From positions 4,225,001-4,289,000 of the forward strand of contig NZ_VAJL01000001.1 in NCBI RefSeq assembly GCF_006175945.1: a DNA stretch of 64,000 nt. Direction: 5' to 3'. The notes beneath the pieces are model-generated. The model did no database searches and was not told the origin of the DNA. It was given only the letters and a program-made list of their open reading frames with translations. Numbering within the stretch: position 1 is the stretch's first letter; the number at the start of each line of letters is the position of its first letter. A program made the position numbers and the translations under genes. Source of the DNA: Chryseobacterium mulctrae. GTDB lineage: Bacteria; Bacteroidota; Bacteroidia; Flavobacteriales; Weeksellaceae. Shown here one piece after another: positions 26,302 to 35,490 of the stretch.

Positions 26302-28626
26302 TTATTGAACTAAATTTTGTTTATTTTTAAATGTTTCAGCGACTTCTTTTGATGCCTCCACCATCGCAATCAGCGCTTTTTCCGTTTCATCCCAATGACG
26401 GGTTTTCAAACCACAATCAGGATTTACCCAAAGTTGCTGTGCAGGAATCACGGCTTGTGCTTTTTTCAGCAATTCTACCATTTCTTCTTTGGATGGAACT
26501 CTCGGTGAATGAATATCATAAACTCCCGGTCCGATCTCGTTCGGATATTTGAAATCAGCAAAAGCATTCAACAATTCCATCTGACTTCTGGAGCATTCGA
26601 TTGTGATGACATCAGCGTCCATATCGGCGATATTTTGGATGATATCATTAAATTCAGAGTAGCACATATGCGTATGAATTTGTGTTGCATCTTCCACACC
26701 ACTTGCCGAAATTCTAAAAGCTTCAACCGCCCATTTCAGGTAATTTTGCCAGTCAGATCTTCTCAACGGAAGACCTTCACGAATTGCCGGTTCATCAATC
26801 TGTATAATTCTGATTCCCGCTTTTTCCAAATCATTGACCTCATCACGAATCGCCAAAGCAATTTGTTTACAAGTCGTTGAACGAGGCTGATCGTCACGTA
26901 CGAAAGACCATTGAAGAATCGTTACAGGTCCAGTCAACATTCCTTTTACCCATTTTTGAGTTAAAGACTGCGCATATTCCGACCAATAAATCGTCATCGG
27001 ATTCGGTCTGTGAACATCTCCAAAAATTACCGGAGGTTTCACGCAACGGCTTCCGTAACTTTGAACCCAACCATTTTGTGTAAATGCAAATCCGGCCAAC
27101 TGTTCGCCGAAATATTCCACCATATCGTTTCTTTCGTATTCTCCGTGTACCAACACATCGATCCCTATTTCTTCCTGCCAACGAATCGTTCTTTCGGTTT
27201 CCTGTTTCAATAAAGTATCGTATTGTTCGGCATTCAATTCTCCTTTTTTGAATTTTGAACGCCAGTTTCTCACTTCTTTCGTCTGCGGAAATGAACCAAT
27301 TGTTGTTGTCGGAAACAAAGGAAGTTGCAACACTTCCTGCTGCGTTTCTTTTCTGATATTGAACGGCGAATTTCTTTGCGCGTCTTCTTTAGTTGTCACA
27401 TCGACACGGTTTTTCACGCCCTGATTGTGAATTAAGGTTGAGGTTTTACGGTTCTCAATTGCTTTTTTATTTTCAGCTAAAACCTGTAAAGCATTGTAAT
27501 CCGGATTTTCTGAAGCTAATTTTTTTAAATGAACAATTTCATAGACTTTTTGTTTAGCAAAAGCCAACCATTGCTTGATCTCAGGAGATAAAATTTCTTC
27601 GTTTTTTTCAGAATCAAGGTCGAAAGGAGAGTGGAGTAATGAACAAGAGGGAGCAATAAAGATTCTTTCCGAACCAATTTTTTCAACAGCTTTTTTTATA
27701 AAACTTAAAGACTGGCTGAGATCATTTTTCCAGATATTTCTTCCGTCAACAATTCCTAATGAAAGACTTAAAGTTTCAGGAATTGTGTTTAAAACTTCAT
27801 CCAATTGTTCAGGATGACGAACCAGATCAATATGCAAAACATCGATCGGAAGGGTAGTTGCTAATGAAAGATTGTCTTTTAACCCTTCAAAATAAGTCGC
27901 AACAATAAACTTTAGTTTTGGGAATTGTTTCCTGATATCAGCATAAATAAACTGATAGGTTTCTTTCGCTTTCTCATTTATATCTAACGCCAAAAATGGC
28001 TCATCAAACTGAATATATTCTGCACCGTGATTTTCAAGTTCTTTTAAAATCTGAATATAAACCGGAAGTAAGTTTTGCGCTAGATCTAGTTTATCAAAAC
28101 CTTCTTCTTTTTCTTTTCCTAATAATAAATAGGTCAGCAAACCGATGATCACAGGTTTTGCATTAATTCCCGCTTGTTTTGCGCTGATGAATTCTTTAAT
28201 AATTTTATTGGAGAATAATTTAAAATCCTGATTTTTCTGAAATTCAGGAACGATGTAGTGGTAATTGGTATCAAACCATTTCGTCATTTCCATTGCGGTA
28301 ATATCCAAACCATCTTTCTGAAATCCTCTTGCCATCGCAAAATATAGATCGAGTTCTGATTTTTTGAAAGCAATTTCCTGATAACGTTCCGGAATCGCTC
28401 CAACCATTAAAGTCATATCTAAAACCTGATCATAATATGAAAAATCGTTGCAAGGAATAAGGTCAATTCCTGCTTTCTGCTGCAGTTTCCAGTTGCTTTG
28501 AGTGATGGTTTTTCCGGCTTCTAATAATTCGTCTAAAACAATTTTGCCTGACCAATATTGCTCGCAGGCTTTTTTGAGTTCTCTGTTGCTACCAATTCGC
28601 GGATAGCCAAGAAGGTGTGTTTGCAT
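26302..28626 (-). CDS. metE: Cobalamin-independent methionine synthase
   Basis: MetE transfers the methyl group of 5-methyltetrahydrofolate polyglutamate to homocysteine, the last step of methionine synthesis, without B12. The 774-aa protein has the duplicated barrel typical of the family: N-terminal LGYPRIGSNRELKKA and C-terminal LPLFPTTTIGSFPQT. Zinc ligands are visible in IHTHMCYSEF (His, Cys), ITIECSRS (Glu) and NPDCGLKTR (Cys). A cobalamin riboswitch lies upstream on the same strand, fitting B12 repression in a cell that can also use a B12-dependent route. Confidence 0.97.
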   Translation of the reverse strand: MQTHLLGYPRIGSNRELKKACEQYWSGKIVLDELLEAGKTITQSNWKLQQKAGIDLIPCNDFSYYDQVLDMTLMVGAIPERYQEIAFKKSELDLYFAMARGFQKDGLDITAMEMTKWFDTNYHYIVPEFQKNQDFKLFSNKIIKEFISAKQAGINAKPVIIGLLTYLLLGKEKEEGFDKLDLAQNLLPVYIQILKELENHGAEYIQFDEPFLALDINEKAKETYQFIYADIRKQFPKLKFIVATYFEGLKDNLSLATTLPIDVLHIDLVRHPEQLDEVLNTIPETLSLSLGIVDGRNIWKNDLSQSLSFIKKAVEKIGSERIFIAPSCSLLHSPFDLDSEKNEEILSPEIKQWLAFAKQKVYEIVHLKKLASENPDYNALQVLAENKKAIENRKTSTLIHNQGVKNRVDVTTKEDAQRNSPFNIRKETQQEVLQLPLFPTTTIGSFPQTKEVRNWRSKFKKGELNAEQYDTLLKQETERTIRWQEEIGIDVLVHGEYERNDMVEYFGEQLAGFAFTQNGWVQSYGSRCVKPPVIFGDVHRPNPMTIYWSEYAQSLTQKWVKGMLTGPVTILQWSFVRDDQPRSTTCKQIALAIRDEVNDLEKAGIRIIQIDEPAIREGLPLRRSDWQNYLKWAVEAFRISASGVEDATQIHTHMCYSEFNDIIQNIADMDADVITIECSRSQMELLNAFADFKYPNEIGPGVYDIHSPRVPSKEEMVELLKKAQAVIPAQQLWVNPDCGLKTRHWDETEKALIAMVEASKEVAETFKNKQNLVQ

Positions 28627-28781
28627 TTCTTTAAAACTTTTAAATTAAATAATGATTTTAAAAGTTCTTCAGATGCTTCGTAATGCTCTCTTAGAAAGAA
28701 ATTTTAAGGAATAGAGTAGATACAATAATGACGTAATTTATTCCTTTAATAAAAGGATTGGCTTAAACTTTTTTATTTTTT

Positions 28782-28945
28782 GACGCAAAGTTTTAATTCA
28801 ATATTCTTTATATATTAAGAAAGCAAAGAGTTAATCAATAAATTGATTTTATGAAGCTAACGTTAACAATAAGCTTCATCAGCGATTCATCGCTATTCTT
28901 TGCTCCTTAAAATAATGCGTTTACAAAAGAAAATCTTTGCGTTTA
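28782..28945 (-). repeat. Intergenic nested inverted-repeat element (copy A), in the metE leader
   Basis: Read on the minus strand: aaacgcaaag ... ttttaaggagcaaagaat, a hairpin agcgat-ga-atcgct, then gatgaagctt ... tcaatttattgatt ... ctttgc, ending ctttgcgtc. Outer (cgcaaag/ctttgcg) and inner (aagcaaag-type) arms are inverted. The order and sequence match copies B and C. It lies between the cobalamin riboswitch and metE, so it would be part of the metE leader RNA. Confidence 0.8.
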
Positions 28946-29037
28946 AAAATTAAAAAAATTAAAATTTAAACCCAAAATACATTCAAAAGTATCATCTGTT
29001 GATCCAAAAACTCCAATTCGCGAGAGCATTGATCATT

Positions 29038-29200
29038 CGGAACAGGCAGGTCTCCTGACTTGTAACAGTTTTTGTCATCCTTCCCGTTTTCACAGTGGAT
29101 ATTCTCGGACAAAAACTTTTGGTGTGTTACTTACAGTTGCGCGACAGTTCGTGATTTTCACACGATTCCCTATTAATTTACTTGAGTAAAACCTTTTCCG
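29038..29200 (-). promoter_or_regulatory. Cobalamin (B12) riboswitch upstream of metE
   Basis: On the minus strand the hallmark elements occur in order: cggaaaaggtt (P1 side), aatagggaatcgtgtgaaaa, cgcgcaactgtaa, the B12-box-like tccactgtgaaaacggga, aggatgac, and the 3' signature agtcaggagacctgcctg followed by ttccg, which pairs with the 5' cggaa. Binding of adenosyl- or methylcobalamin in this RNA class represses the downstream gene, here metE about 410 nt away. Confidence 0.92.
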
Positions 29201-29325
29201 TTTGATGAAGTATGTGAAAGAACAATTTCTTTGGTAAAGATAGCGTTAAAGTGAATTGATTGGTTTTAATTTGAAAATAAAGGATATTGTTCTTTTTATT
29301 TTAATTATAAAAAATATTTATTCTT

Positions 29326-29333
29326 TAAATTTG
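29326..29333 (+). promoter_or_regulatory. Probable -7 element of the Lrp-type gene
   Basis: TAAATTTG matches TAnnTTTG and lies 31 bp before the GTG start. No clear -33 partner is visible. Confidence 0.45.
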
Positions 29334-29364
29334 AAAATTATAATCAAAAAAAAAATATTATTCT

Positions 29365-29826
29365 GTGGAAAGACTCGACGAAAAGGATTTACAAATACTA
29401 AGGATCCTCCAAAAAAATGCAAAACTGACCGTAAAAGAGTTAGCTAAAGAAGTAAATCTTTCAACATCACCTGTTTTTGAACGTGTGAAAAGATTAGAAC
29501 AAGAAGGATATATTAAGCATTATGCAGCCGTTTTGGAAGCTGAAAAACTTAATCGTGGATTTACCGTTTTTTGCCAAATTAAACTCAAAATTCATGACCG
29601 TTCCGTAGGAAACCAATTTGTGGAAGATATTCTGCAGATTGATGAGGTGGCAGAATGTTATAATATTTCAGGCGATTTTGATTTCTTACTGAAGGTTCAG
29701 GTAAGAGATATGAAGCATTATCAGAATTTTGTTTTTAATAAATTAGGAAGTGTAGATTCTATCGGAAGTACACACAGTACTTTTGTGATGGCGGAAGTGA
29801 AGAATATTCATGGAGTGAGTATTTAG
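29365..29826 (+). CDS. Lrp/AsnC family transcriptional regulator
   Basis: A 153-aa regulator with an N-terminal helix-turn-helix (LDEKDLQILRILQKNAKLTVKELAKEVNLSTSPVFERVKRLEQEGYI) and a C-terminal RAM effector domain (ECYNISGDFDFLLKVQVRDMKHY). Initiation is at GTG 29365, which gives the standard family N-terminus. It is divergent from the metE leader, and members often respond to amino acids, so control of methionine or another amino-acid gene is plausible but not shown. Confidence 0.92.
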   Translation: MERLDEKDLQILRILQKNAKLTVKELAKEVNLSTSPVFERVKRLEQEGYIKHYAAVLEAEKLNRGFTVFCQIKLKIHDRSVGNQFVEDILQIDEVAECYNISGDFDFLLKVQVRDMKHYQNFVFNKLGSVDSIGSTHSTFVMAEVKNIHGVSI

Positions 29827-29834
29827 AAAGAGGA

Positions 29835-30344
29835 CTATTTACTTTTATTTACATAAATGATTTCCGGTTTTTTACCATCTAAATCTCTTTTTGATCTCCC
29901 CAATAATCCAATTTCCATATCATTAGCAGATTCATTTTGAATCTCAGAAGGAGAAACATAAGTATACATTCCATATCCGTGACCTGAAACAATCCAACCT
30001 TCAGTTTTTGTTAGATGAATTGTATTAAAATCTCCTGCAGGACCACCGGCGAAAACTGGTCCAAATTCTTTCATCATCACCATAGCTTCATCATTGATAT
30101 TTTTAACTTTAGTTATATCATCAAATATGATATAAGTTCCGTTTTTAAAAAGAACCCAATCCTGAAATTTAGGGTTTATTGCTAATTTCACATTTTCTAT
30201 CAATTCTTTATCATTCATTTGTTTTGATTGGCTTTGTTTAGGCTGATTAGTTTTAAAAACAGTTTGATTAATCTCATTATTCCCATTTTTCGGGTTACAA
30301 GAAGATATTAAGATTAAAATAGGAATGAAATAAGTGATTTTCAT
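29835..30344 (-). CDS. Hypothetical lipoprotein
   Basis: A 169-aa lipoprotein (MKITYFIPILILISSCNPK, lipobox Cys at 16) with a Gln/Asn/Lys-rich linker and a globular part (WVLFKNGTYIIFDD ... GGPAGDFNTIHLTKTEGWIVSGHGYGMYTYV). I do not recognise a named family. It converges with the Lrp gene and is the first of a run of minus-strand genes to 35.3 kb. Confidence 0.65.
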   Translation of the reverse strand: MKITYFIPILILISSCNPKNGNNEINQTVFKTNQPKQSQSKQMNDKELIENVKLAINPKFQDWVLFKNGTYIIFDDITKVKNINDEAMVMMKEFGPVFAGGPAGDFNTIHLTKTEGWIVSGHGYGMYTYVSPSEIQNESANDMEIGLLGRSKRDLDGKKPEIIYVNKSK

Positions 30345-30415
30345 GATTAATTTTTCGTAAAAATAGAACTTAATTTAGAAACAAATAATGAATAATTATT
30401 AAAAAAATATTCATT

Positions 30416-30796
30416 TCAATAATAATTACTCACCTCTATCAAATTCAAATCAGGATCTCTGAAATAAACCGATTTAATCTTTCCGGTTGCCCCAGTTCTT
30501 TCTACAATTCCTTCGATGATTTCTATATTTTTCTGTTTTAGTTCTTCTAAAACATCCTCAATATTGGTTTCTGCGATAAAACATAGATCGGCTGAACCTG
30601 AAGTTGGGTATTCAGCTTTCGGTTCGAATTCTTTTCCTTTTTGATGAAGATTTATTTTCTGATTTCCGAAGGTCAGTGCTTTTCTGTTGTCTCCAAATAT
30701 TACAACTTCAAAACCTAAAATGTTGGTGTAGAAATCTATCGTTTTATCAATGTCTGCAACGGTTAAGACAAGATGGTCTATGTTATTTATTTTCAT
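30416..30796 (-). CDS. VOC (glyoxalase/bleomycin-resistance) family protein
   Basis: A 126-aa single-unit VOC fold: MKINNIDHLVLTVADIDKTIDFYTNILGFEVV at the start and VYFRDPDLNLIEVSNYY at the end. The His near residue 8 and the Glu in LIEV are the usual metal ligands. Members include glyoxalases, dioxygenases and resistance proteins; the substrate cannot be deduced. Its ATG overlaps the TGA of the upstream lipoprotein gene by 4 bp (ATGA), so the two are translationally coupled. Confidence 0.9.
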   Translation of the reverse strand: MKINNIDHLVLTVADIDKTIDFYTNILGFEVVIFGDNRKALTFGNQKINLHQKGKEFEPKAEYPTSGSADLCFIAETNIEDVLEELKQKNIEIIEGIVERTGATGKIKSVYFRDPDLNLIEVSNYY

Positions 30797-31482
30797 TTTT
30801 TAAATTTTAAAACTCCCTTTTCATAAATATATTCAGTATCATTATTTTTAATCTTAATGTCTTCATTTCCGGGTTTTAGCAAAAGAGAATCAGAATCAAA
30901 CTTAAAATGAATAGCGTTTTTCTTTTCGTAAATTTTAAGAACTTCAGTCATTGAGGTCTCCATATCAAAAGGCTCTAGATCAATGTTTCCAACGTATTTT
31001 ACAGAATTTTTTTCAAGCAGAAAAACTTCGCCACCGAAAAAATATTCAAAAGCTAATTGACAGACGATGAGTATTTTGTTGTCAGACTTGTTCTTGTAAA
31101 AATGAGGTTGGTACAGATATGTATCTCCGCCACCTTGTCCTTTAAAAATGATCTCATTTTTATTATTCAACACCAAAAGTCTTTGTCCGTTATCTTTTTC
31201 TGTATCGGGAGCAACGGTTTTGCCATCTACAGGATTATAATATCCCGTTACAAATTTGGTCTGATTGTAAGAATAAGAGCTTATCACCTCAAATCCTTTT
31301 ATCTTCACATTAGAAATACTATCTGGTTTAAATTCTAAGTAATCAATTTCTGAATCTGAAATTTTCACATCAATATTTACATTTTCTGGTTTAGAACTTT
31401 GAACTGATGATGGTTTCTCAGATTCTTTAGTGCAATGAACTAAAGCTAATGAACATAATGAAATTAAGAAGTATCTTTTCAT
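30793..31482 (-). CDS. Hypothetical lipoprotein
   Basis: A 229-aa lipoprotein (MKRYFLISLCSLALVHCTKESEKP, Cys at 17) without a family I can name. The mature part is beta-rich (INVDVKISDSEIDYLEFKPDS..., GKTVAPDTEKDNGQRLLVLNNKNEIIFKGQGGGDTYLYQPHFY). It overlaps the VOC gene by 4 bp and starts 2 bp after the next upstream gene, so it is part of a compact operon. Confidence 0.65.
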   Translation of the reverse strand: MKRYFLISLCSLALVHCTKESEKPSSVQSSKPENVNIDVKISDSEIDYLEFKPDSISNVKIKGFEVISSYSYNQTKFVTGYYNPVDGKTVAPDTEKDNGQRLLVLNNKNEIIFKGQGGGDTYLYQPHFYKNKSDNKILIVCQLAFEYFFGGEVFLLEKNSVKYVGNIDLEPFDMETSMTEVLKIYEKKNAIHFKFDSDSLLLKPGNEDIKIKNNDTEYIYEKGVLKFKK

Positions 31483-31484
31483 TT

Positions 31485-32057
31485 TTATTTAATCAATTTT
31501 TGTGTTTTTGCAATTTTAAAAGCTGAAAAAATAATTAAAACTGTGTTGGAAAACACTAAATAAAATCCAACTTTAAGCTGATTAAAATCTTCAAGAATGT
31601 CAGAACTATAAAAGAGAATCATTGAGGTTATCAAAAATAATATATTCAAGATTCCTAAAATCTTAATCAGTCGAACTCGTTTAAAAAGGGAAAAAACAAG
31701 CATGCAAATTGTTGAAATAAAAATAAACAAAAGACTTAACAAGGCATAAAATGATTGATCAGAAAATACCGAAGAATCTAATTTTGTATCCTTATTTACA
31801 AAACCTAGATCTAGTAATCCATAAAAACTGTAAGTGAATTTTTCTTTACTTTCCTTAATATTTTCTTTTCGGTCCTCAAGCGATTTTTGCAAAAGTTTTT
31901 CGTTGCTATCTTTAGATACATTATTTTGTGGTAAAACGTCTGAAATTACGGGATTCAATTTTTCAATAGATGAGTTTGAACAGGTGCGTAAAAAGGGAAG
32001 GCAAAACAATAAAAAGCTTAGTAAAATTAGGGTTCTTAGAGTAAAGATGTTTTTCAT
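31485..32057 (-). CDS. Hypothetical membrane protein
   Basis: A 190-aa protein with an N-terminal hydrophobic segment (LILLSFLLFCLPFLRTC), a charged extracytoplasmic loop (about 30-100) and three further hydrophobic helices (about 104-124, 131-151 and 160-182). Unknown family. It is tightly linked to the lipoprotein gene downstream. Confidence 0.6.
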   Translation of the reverse strand: MKNIFTLRTLILLSFLLFCLPFLRTCSNSSIEKLNPVISDVLPQNNVSKDSNEKLLQKSLEDRKENIKESKEKFTYSFYGLLDLGFVNKDTKLDSSVFSDQSFYALLSLLFIFISTICMLVFSLFKRVRLIKILGILNILFLITSMILFYSSDILEDFNQLKVGFYLVFSNTVLIIFSAFKIAKTQKLIK

Positions 32058-32071
32058 TGAGGTTATTTGAT

Positions 32072-32644
32072 CTATTCAGTATCAATATACGTCAGTTTCG
32101 CTCCTTTAATAAACTCTTCCAAAGAAATATCTTTCGTAGATTTATCGTTCATCAATTCAAAAAGATAGGTTGAGGTTGTATTTAATCGAATGTCTTTTAG
32201 TGAAACTTTAAATCTCTTTGTTTTTATGTTTGAATTAAAAAAAGTCAGTTCAGAAGTATTGCTCAGCTTGATATTATTCACATCAAAAGAAGCTTTCGGG
32301 TCTTTCTGAAGCTTCAAAAACCTTTTCTGTGTTTTATCAGTTGACTCATCTAAAAACTTCTGCATTTGATAATCGGTTAAAAGCTGCGGATAAATCAGAC
32401 CTTCTTTTAAAATTGTAGCCGTGATCTTATCGCCTTTATCATAATAAACTGTCTTATTATCAAACTGTATTACATTATCTTTTACAAGAATTTTACCTAC
32501 AAATTTTTTATAATTTTTCTTTTTATAATCGGTTTTAAAATGCTCAACGATGGCAGCATCTTTCGTGCTCAATTTTTCATTTTTCTGGGCAAAAAAATTG
32601 GAAGAAAGCAATAGTGAAAGACCAATTGTGAATATAAATTTCAT
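32072..32644 (-). CDS. Exported hypothetical protein
   Basis: ATG at 32644 gives a clean signal peptide (MKFIFTIGLSLLLSSNFFAQ) and a 190-aa product; the frame extends to 32725 but that part overlaps the Nudix gene and has no signal-like character. The mature protein is Lys-rich, without motifs I can name. It lies between the NudK-like gene (28 bp) and a membrane protein gene. Confidence 0.65.
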   Translation of the reverse strand: MKFIFTIGLSLLLSSNFFAQKNEKLSTKDAAIVEHFKTDYKKKNYKKFVGKILVKDNVIQFDNKTVYYDKGDKITATILKEGLIYPQLLTDYQMQKFLDESTDKTQKRFLKLQKDPKASFDVNNIKLSNTSELTFFNSNIKTKRFKVSLKDIRLNTTSTYLFELMNDKSTKDISLEEFIKGAKLTYIDTE

Positions 32645-32672
32645 AATACTTTTGATTTTTGGATTTAAATAT

Positions 32673-33254
32673 TTAAAGAATATTTTTAAGACGAAGATGC
32701 TGTAAAAGCATAATGGTTTTGGCATCTTTTATTTCACCATTATCAATCATAGAAAGGGTTTCATCAAACTGAAGCTGCAAAACTTCGATGTTTTCCCCTT
32801 CCTCTTCCAATCCGCCACCTTCGTTTATTTTCATATCATCAGAATATTCGGCGATAAAAAAATGCAGAATTTCTGTAACCGAACCGGGCGACATATAAGC
32901 TTCAAATATTTTTTCGACTTTCGAAATTTTATAACCGGTCTCTTCTTCAGTTTCTCTTTTGATGCAGTCCTCGGGATTATCGTTGTCTAAAAGTCCGGCA
33001 CAAGCTTCAATCAACATTCCGTCCGGATTTCCGTTGATGTACGTAGGAAGACGGAATTGTCTCGTTAAAATTACATTTTTAGTATGCGTGTTGTACAGTA
33101 AAATAACGGCTCCGTTTCCTCTGTCATAAGCTTCCCGGCTTTGAGTTTCGGTGTTTCCGTTTTCTTTTTTTATATTGAAAGTTACTTTTTTTAAAGTATA
33201 CCAGTTATCAGATAAGATCTCTGTTTTCTCGATACTTACATTCGTCTCTTGCAT
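32673..33254 (-). CDS. nudK: NudK-like Nudix hydrolase (GDP-mannose pyrophosphatase type)
   Basis: A 193-aa hydrolase. The segments [47 protein letters not shown] and RETEEETGY (100-108) are those of the NudK subgroup, which cleaves GDP-mannose and related nucleotide sugars. [18 protein letters not shown] is also typical. Length matches the family. The biological role is usually taken to be control of nucleotide-sugar levels. Confidence 0.88.
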   Translation of the reverse strand: MQETNVSIEKTEILSDNWYTLKKVTFNIKKENGNTETQSREAYDRGNGAVILLYNTHTKNVILTRQFRLPTYINGNPDGMLIEACAGLLDNDNPEDCIKRETEEETGYKISKVEKIFEAYMSPGSVTEILHFFIAEYSDDMKINEGGGLEEEGENIEVLQLQFDETLSMIDNGEIKDAKTIMLLQHLRLKNIL

Positions 33255-33335
33255 TCTATATTGTATATCTTTTTATTTATTAAATTAATTCTTTCAATGT
33301 ATTATTGGTTGTCAAGGTTTTGTCTTTTTATTAAT

Positions 33336-33413
33336 TTGTCATTCCGACGAAGGAGGAATCTATTAACTATTAAAAAGATTCTTCATTCCACTTCGTTTCA
33401 TTCAGAATGACAA
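33336..33413. repeat. Dispersed palindromic repeat (GTCATTCCGA type)
   Basis: The element runs from ttgtcattccgacgaaggag, via aggaatcta and agattcttcattcc, to cttcgtttcattcagaatgacaa. Its ends gtcattc and gaatgac are inverted, and aggaatct and agattctt also pair. I recall such elements in many Bacteroidota genomes. It is non-coding and lies between the Nudix gene and the epimerase gene. Confidence 0.7.
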
Positions 33414-33444
33414 GTAATTTATACCAATTAGTATTGAAAATCAT

Positions 33445-34350
33445 TTACTTTTTCAGCAAATCTTCCAAAGCCATTTTCAAATCAGGAAATTGAAATTCAA
33501 AACCTGCTTTTATTATTTTTTCTGAAGAAGCTCTAGAACCTTCCAGCAAAGCGTCTGCCAATTCACCAAATATCAATTTTAAAATAAAGGTTGGAACATT
33601 CGGCATGAACAAAGGCTTGTTTAAAACATTCGCAATTAATTTCGTCAAACTTTCATTTGTTGTATGTTGTGGCGCTGAAGCATTGTAAGAACCTTCAACT
33701 TCTGGATTTTTTAAAGCAAACTCATACATCCTGCAAATATCATCAATATGAATCCACGGCATATATTGTTTTCCGCTTCCAAGTGGCGACCCAATTCCGA
33801 ATTGTATTGGAATTTTCATTTTTGCTAAAGCACCTTCATTTTTAGAAAGAACAACGGCAGTTCTTATTTTTACCACTCGTTCTGCTACATTTTGTTCTTT
33901 AAATTCATCAGCAGCTTTTTCCCAAACCACGACAACTTCACTCAGAAAGTCATTTCCGGGAGCATCGTTTTCAGTGAAAATTTTATCCGTAGTTTTTGTT
34001 CCGTAAAAATTAATTCCAGAAGCTGAAATAAAAGATTTTAGCTTTAAATTTTTCTTTTTGAGTGTGTTTAAAATCAATTTTGCAGAATCTACACGACTAG
34101 AGATCAATTCTTTTTTTCGGTCTTCTGTCCAGCGTTTTTCAGAAATATTAGCTCCTGCAAGATGAATGATATGGCTTACGTTTTCAAAAGCATTTTCGTC
34201 AACAATCTGGTTTTCAAGATCCCATTCAAATTCGTTTTCAGCTTCTTTCTTGCGGGTTAAAAACCGTATAGAATATTGGTTTTCCAGTTTTTTTGAAAGC
34301 ACTCTTGCAATGGCTCCGCTTGCACCGGTGATTAATACAATTTCTTTCAT
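33445..34350 (-). CDS. TIGR01777 family epimerase
   Basis: A 301-aa atypical SDR (SDR39U1 type). The N-terminus (KEIVLITGASGAIARVLSKKL) is the dinucleotide loop, followed by HLAGANISEKRWTEDRKKELISSR, the most characteristic signature of this family, and the DUF1731-like C-terminus (VPTFILKLIFGELADALLEGSRASSEKI). The function is unknown despite the epimerase name; related proteins affect cell division or chloroplast processes in other lineages. Usual length. Confidence 0.92.
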   Translation of the reverse strand: MKEIVLITGASGAIARVLSKKLENQYSIRFLTRKKEAENEFEWDLENQIVDENAFENVSHIIHLAGANISEKRWTEDRKKELISSRVDSAKLILNTLKKKNLKLKSFISASGINFYGTKTTDKIFTENDAPGNDFLSEVVVVWEKAADEFKEQNVAERVVKIRTAVVLSKNEGALAKMKIPIQFGIGSPLGSGKQYMPWIHIDDICRMYEFALKNPEVEGSYNASAPQHTTNESLTKLIANVLNKPLFMPNVPTFILKLIFGELADALLEGSRASSEKIIKAGFEFQFPDLKMALEDLLKK

Positions 34351-34364
34351 TACAGTTTTTTAGA

Positions 34365-34703
34365 TTAATTTTTTACAATGAGAACGTAATCTTCTTCAAG
34401 AATTTTATAGCCGTGATCGTAAATAAATTTGTATTTCGAACCGTTTTTATACACTTTTATATTGGTAAAATAATTAAAATCAAAACCTAAGCCATCGAGT
34501 TTAGATTTTGGAATTTTAGTTTTCCCGTCGATATTTATTTCATTCAGAATGCGGTAGTTTTTACGGAGTTTATTATTCACATTCCGCATCAGGTTGCTCG
34601 AATCTTTATTTTGCTTATTGTTGTAAGCATTTCTACAGGCATCATCGCAGAACTTTTTATCAGATCTTCCAATGATTTTTTCGCCGCATTCTATACATTC
34701 CAT
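34365..34703 (-). CDS. Small zinc-ribbon protein
   Basis: A 112-aa protein whose N-terminus MECIECGEKIIGRSDKKFCDDAC carries four cysteines (residues 3, 6, 19 and 23) spaced as a zinc ribbon, followed by RNAYNNKQ and an 80-residue part without motifs. This pattern (DUF2116-like) is common in small bacterial proteins; the role is unknown. It lies 14 bp downstream of HPP-gene direction neighbours and may be co-transcribed with the TIGR01777 gene. Confidence 0.75.
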   Translation of the reverse strand: MECIECGEKIIGRSDKKFCDDACRNAYNNKQNKDSSNLMRNVNNKLRKNYRILNEINIDGKTKIPKSKLDGLGFDFNYFTNIKVYKNGSKYKFIYDHGYKILEEDYVLIVKN

Positions 34704-34708
34704 ATTTA

Positions 34709-35305
34709 TTAATTTTTCAAATTGTGTCTGTGTCTTTTATGTAAAAGTTGCTTCCATTTTGTACTGTTGGGATAGCTTCTGTGTTTGGTCATATTATTAA
34801 AAACCAAAGCCACCAAAAGTAAAATTAAGCAACCCGAAAGAACCGGAGAAAGTACATACCAATATCCCAGTTCAGGAATTTTACCCGTTGAGCTTACTGC
34901 AATTAACGCCGTTGCTCCACCGGGTGGATGAAGCGTTTTGGTGTATTGCATAGCAACAATTGAAAAAGCAACAGCAAGTGGTGCAGAAAGCCAGATAATA
35001 TCAGGAACAATTTTAAAAACGGTAACTCCGATTAATGCTGAAATAACATGACCGCCAACAAGATTTCTAGGCTGAGCGAGCGGACTTTGAATGGCTCCGT
35101 AAATTAATACACAAGAGGCTCCGAATGAACCGATTAAAAAGATATTCTCTTGTTTGAATAGATATTGAGACTGCAGAAAAGCGATCAATCCAATTCCGAA
35201 AAACGCACCCAGAAAAGACCAAAAATGTTCTTTATAATCAACAAGCGTTTCTTTATAAATGACATATTTTGAAACTCTGAACGTTCTTTTGAAAGTTTTT
35301 TTCAC
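34709..35305 (-). CDS. HPP family membrane protein
   Basis: A 198-aa inner-membrane protein with four hydrophobic helices and the family-defining HPP motif in KTLHPPGGATALIA. Members of the HPP family transport nitrite in cyanobacteria and plastids; substrate here is not known. Start is GTG 35305 (MKKTFKRTFRVSKYVIYK). It is followed 5 bp downstream by the zinc-ribbon gene. Confidence 0.88.
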   Translation of the reverse strand: MKKTFKRTFRVSKYVIYKETLVDYKEHFWSFLGAFFGIGLIAFLQSQYLFKQENIFLIGSFGASCVLIYGAIQSPLAQPRNLVGGHVISALIGVTVFKIVPDIIWLSAPLAVAFSIVAMQYTKTLHPPGGATALIAVSSTGKIPELGYWYVLSPVLSGCLILLLVALVFNNMTKHRSYPNSTKWKQLLHKRHRHNLKN

Positions 35306-35490
35306 AATAAATTTATTTGAGATTTAAAGGTACGAAATATCCGTTTGTAAACGGGTATGAAAATAGGTTGATTGAATTTCTTTAAATGTTATCTTTTGTA
35401 TTTAGTGAAACCTATTTTCTAGTTTCCCTTTTAATTTCTCAGATTTATCTAATTAACCTGAGTTCAGGAAAAGAAATTCAACAAAATCTT

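Noticed and set aside
32645..32725. Upstream extension of the exported protein
   Set aside because: It overlaps the Nudix gene, and the internal ATG gives a clean signal peptide.
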